Below are positions 17,234-17,283 of a stretch of 17,283 nt of DNA, one piece after another. This stretch comes from Beroe ovata. Taxonomy: Eukaryota; Ctenophora; Nuda; Beroida; Beroidae. Each line of letters starts with the position of its first letter. Position 1 is the first letter of the stretch. The translations under genes and the position numbers were made by a program. The notes beneath the pieces were generated by a model. It ran no database searches and was not told the origin of the DNA. It saw only the letters and a list, made by a program, of their open reading frames with translations. The DNA is taken from positions 152,595 to 169,877 of the forward strand of contig CAMPET010000126.1 in assembly GCA_946803715.1 (NCBI GenBank). The letters run 5' to 3'.

Positions 17234-17283
17234 AGGTTTGACTTTGTTACACTTAACATATCTCCAGCTATACTCATATATCA

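Larger units (their letters stand above)
16762..17283. other. Right edge, no gene seen
   Basis: Apart from the two GT-rich repeats this AT-rich end shows no exon or RNA gene that I can support on either strand. Confidence 0.5.

Overview
This window is eukaryotic and almost certainly from an invertebrate animal. It is AT-rich with many (CA)n/(GT)n microsatellites and minisatellites. It has no bacterial-style gene packing, and it holds an intron-rich gene on the minus strand. I cannot name the species from the sequence. The single isolated N characters at 720, 9521, 10874 and 14526 all sit in low-complexity repeats and look like assembly joins.

The main content is one large gene read right to left on the minus strand, of which I can place thirteen exons between about 14511 and 1721. 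Exon borders were chosen from GT-AG sites and reading phase. In protein order they encode a two-exon coiled coil (14511-14362, 13693-13526), then a small acidic/aromatic helix leading into a proline-serine linker (13261-13118, 12870-12772, 12166-11934, 11652-11466, 10303-10049, 9488-9323). Exons of uncertain linkage follow (5824-5672, 4524-4403). A MyTH4 domain is spread over 4224-4150, 3992-3849, 2528-2360 and 1828-1721. The MyTH4 part aligns best, from memory, with the PLEKHH/MAX-1 family (coiled coil, linker, two PH domains, MyTH4, FERM). The order fits that family, but I see no convincing PH domain between the linker and MyTH4. The FERM domain, if present, must lie to the left of the window or in its first 1.7 kb, where I could not find it. 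Intron phases chain cleanly from 14511 to 9323 and from 4524 to 1721, but not through exon 5824-5672, so at least one exon between 9.3 and 4.5 kb is missed or mis-bordered.

Region by region: 1-1720 holds tandem repeats, hairpins and no supported gene. From 1721 to 5824 lies the C-terminal (MyTH4) half of the gene. From 5825 to 9322 there is a large exon-poor stretch with X-box-like palindromes, one copy of a 122-bp repeat and a coding-like fragment near 7 kb. From 9323 to 14511 lies the linker and coiled-coil half, including a second copy of the 122-bp repeat and several intronic minisatellites abutting splice acceptors. From 14512 to 17283 there is no supported exon of this gene. The plus strand there carries a run of open stretches that change frame (about 14.97-16.76 kb), which may be a decayed coding element or chance.

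I found no tRNA, rRNA, CRISPR array or operon, and no clearly new multi-gene system. The points most worth a second look are the triplicated splice-acceptor/exon unit at 12.0-12.26 kb, the X-box-like palindromes, the paired SINE-like repeats, and the absence of visible PH domains.
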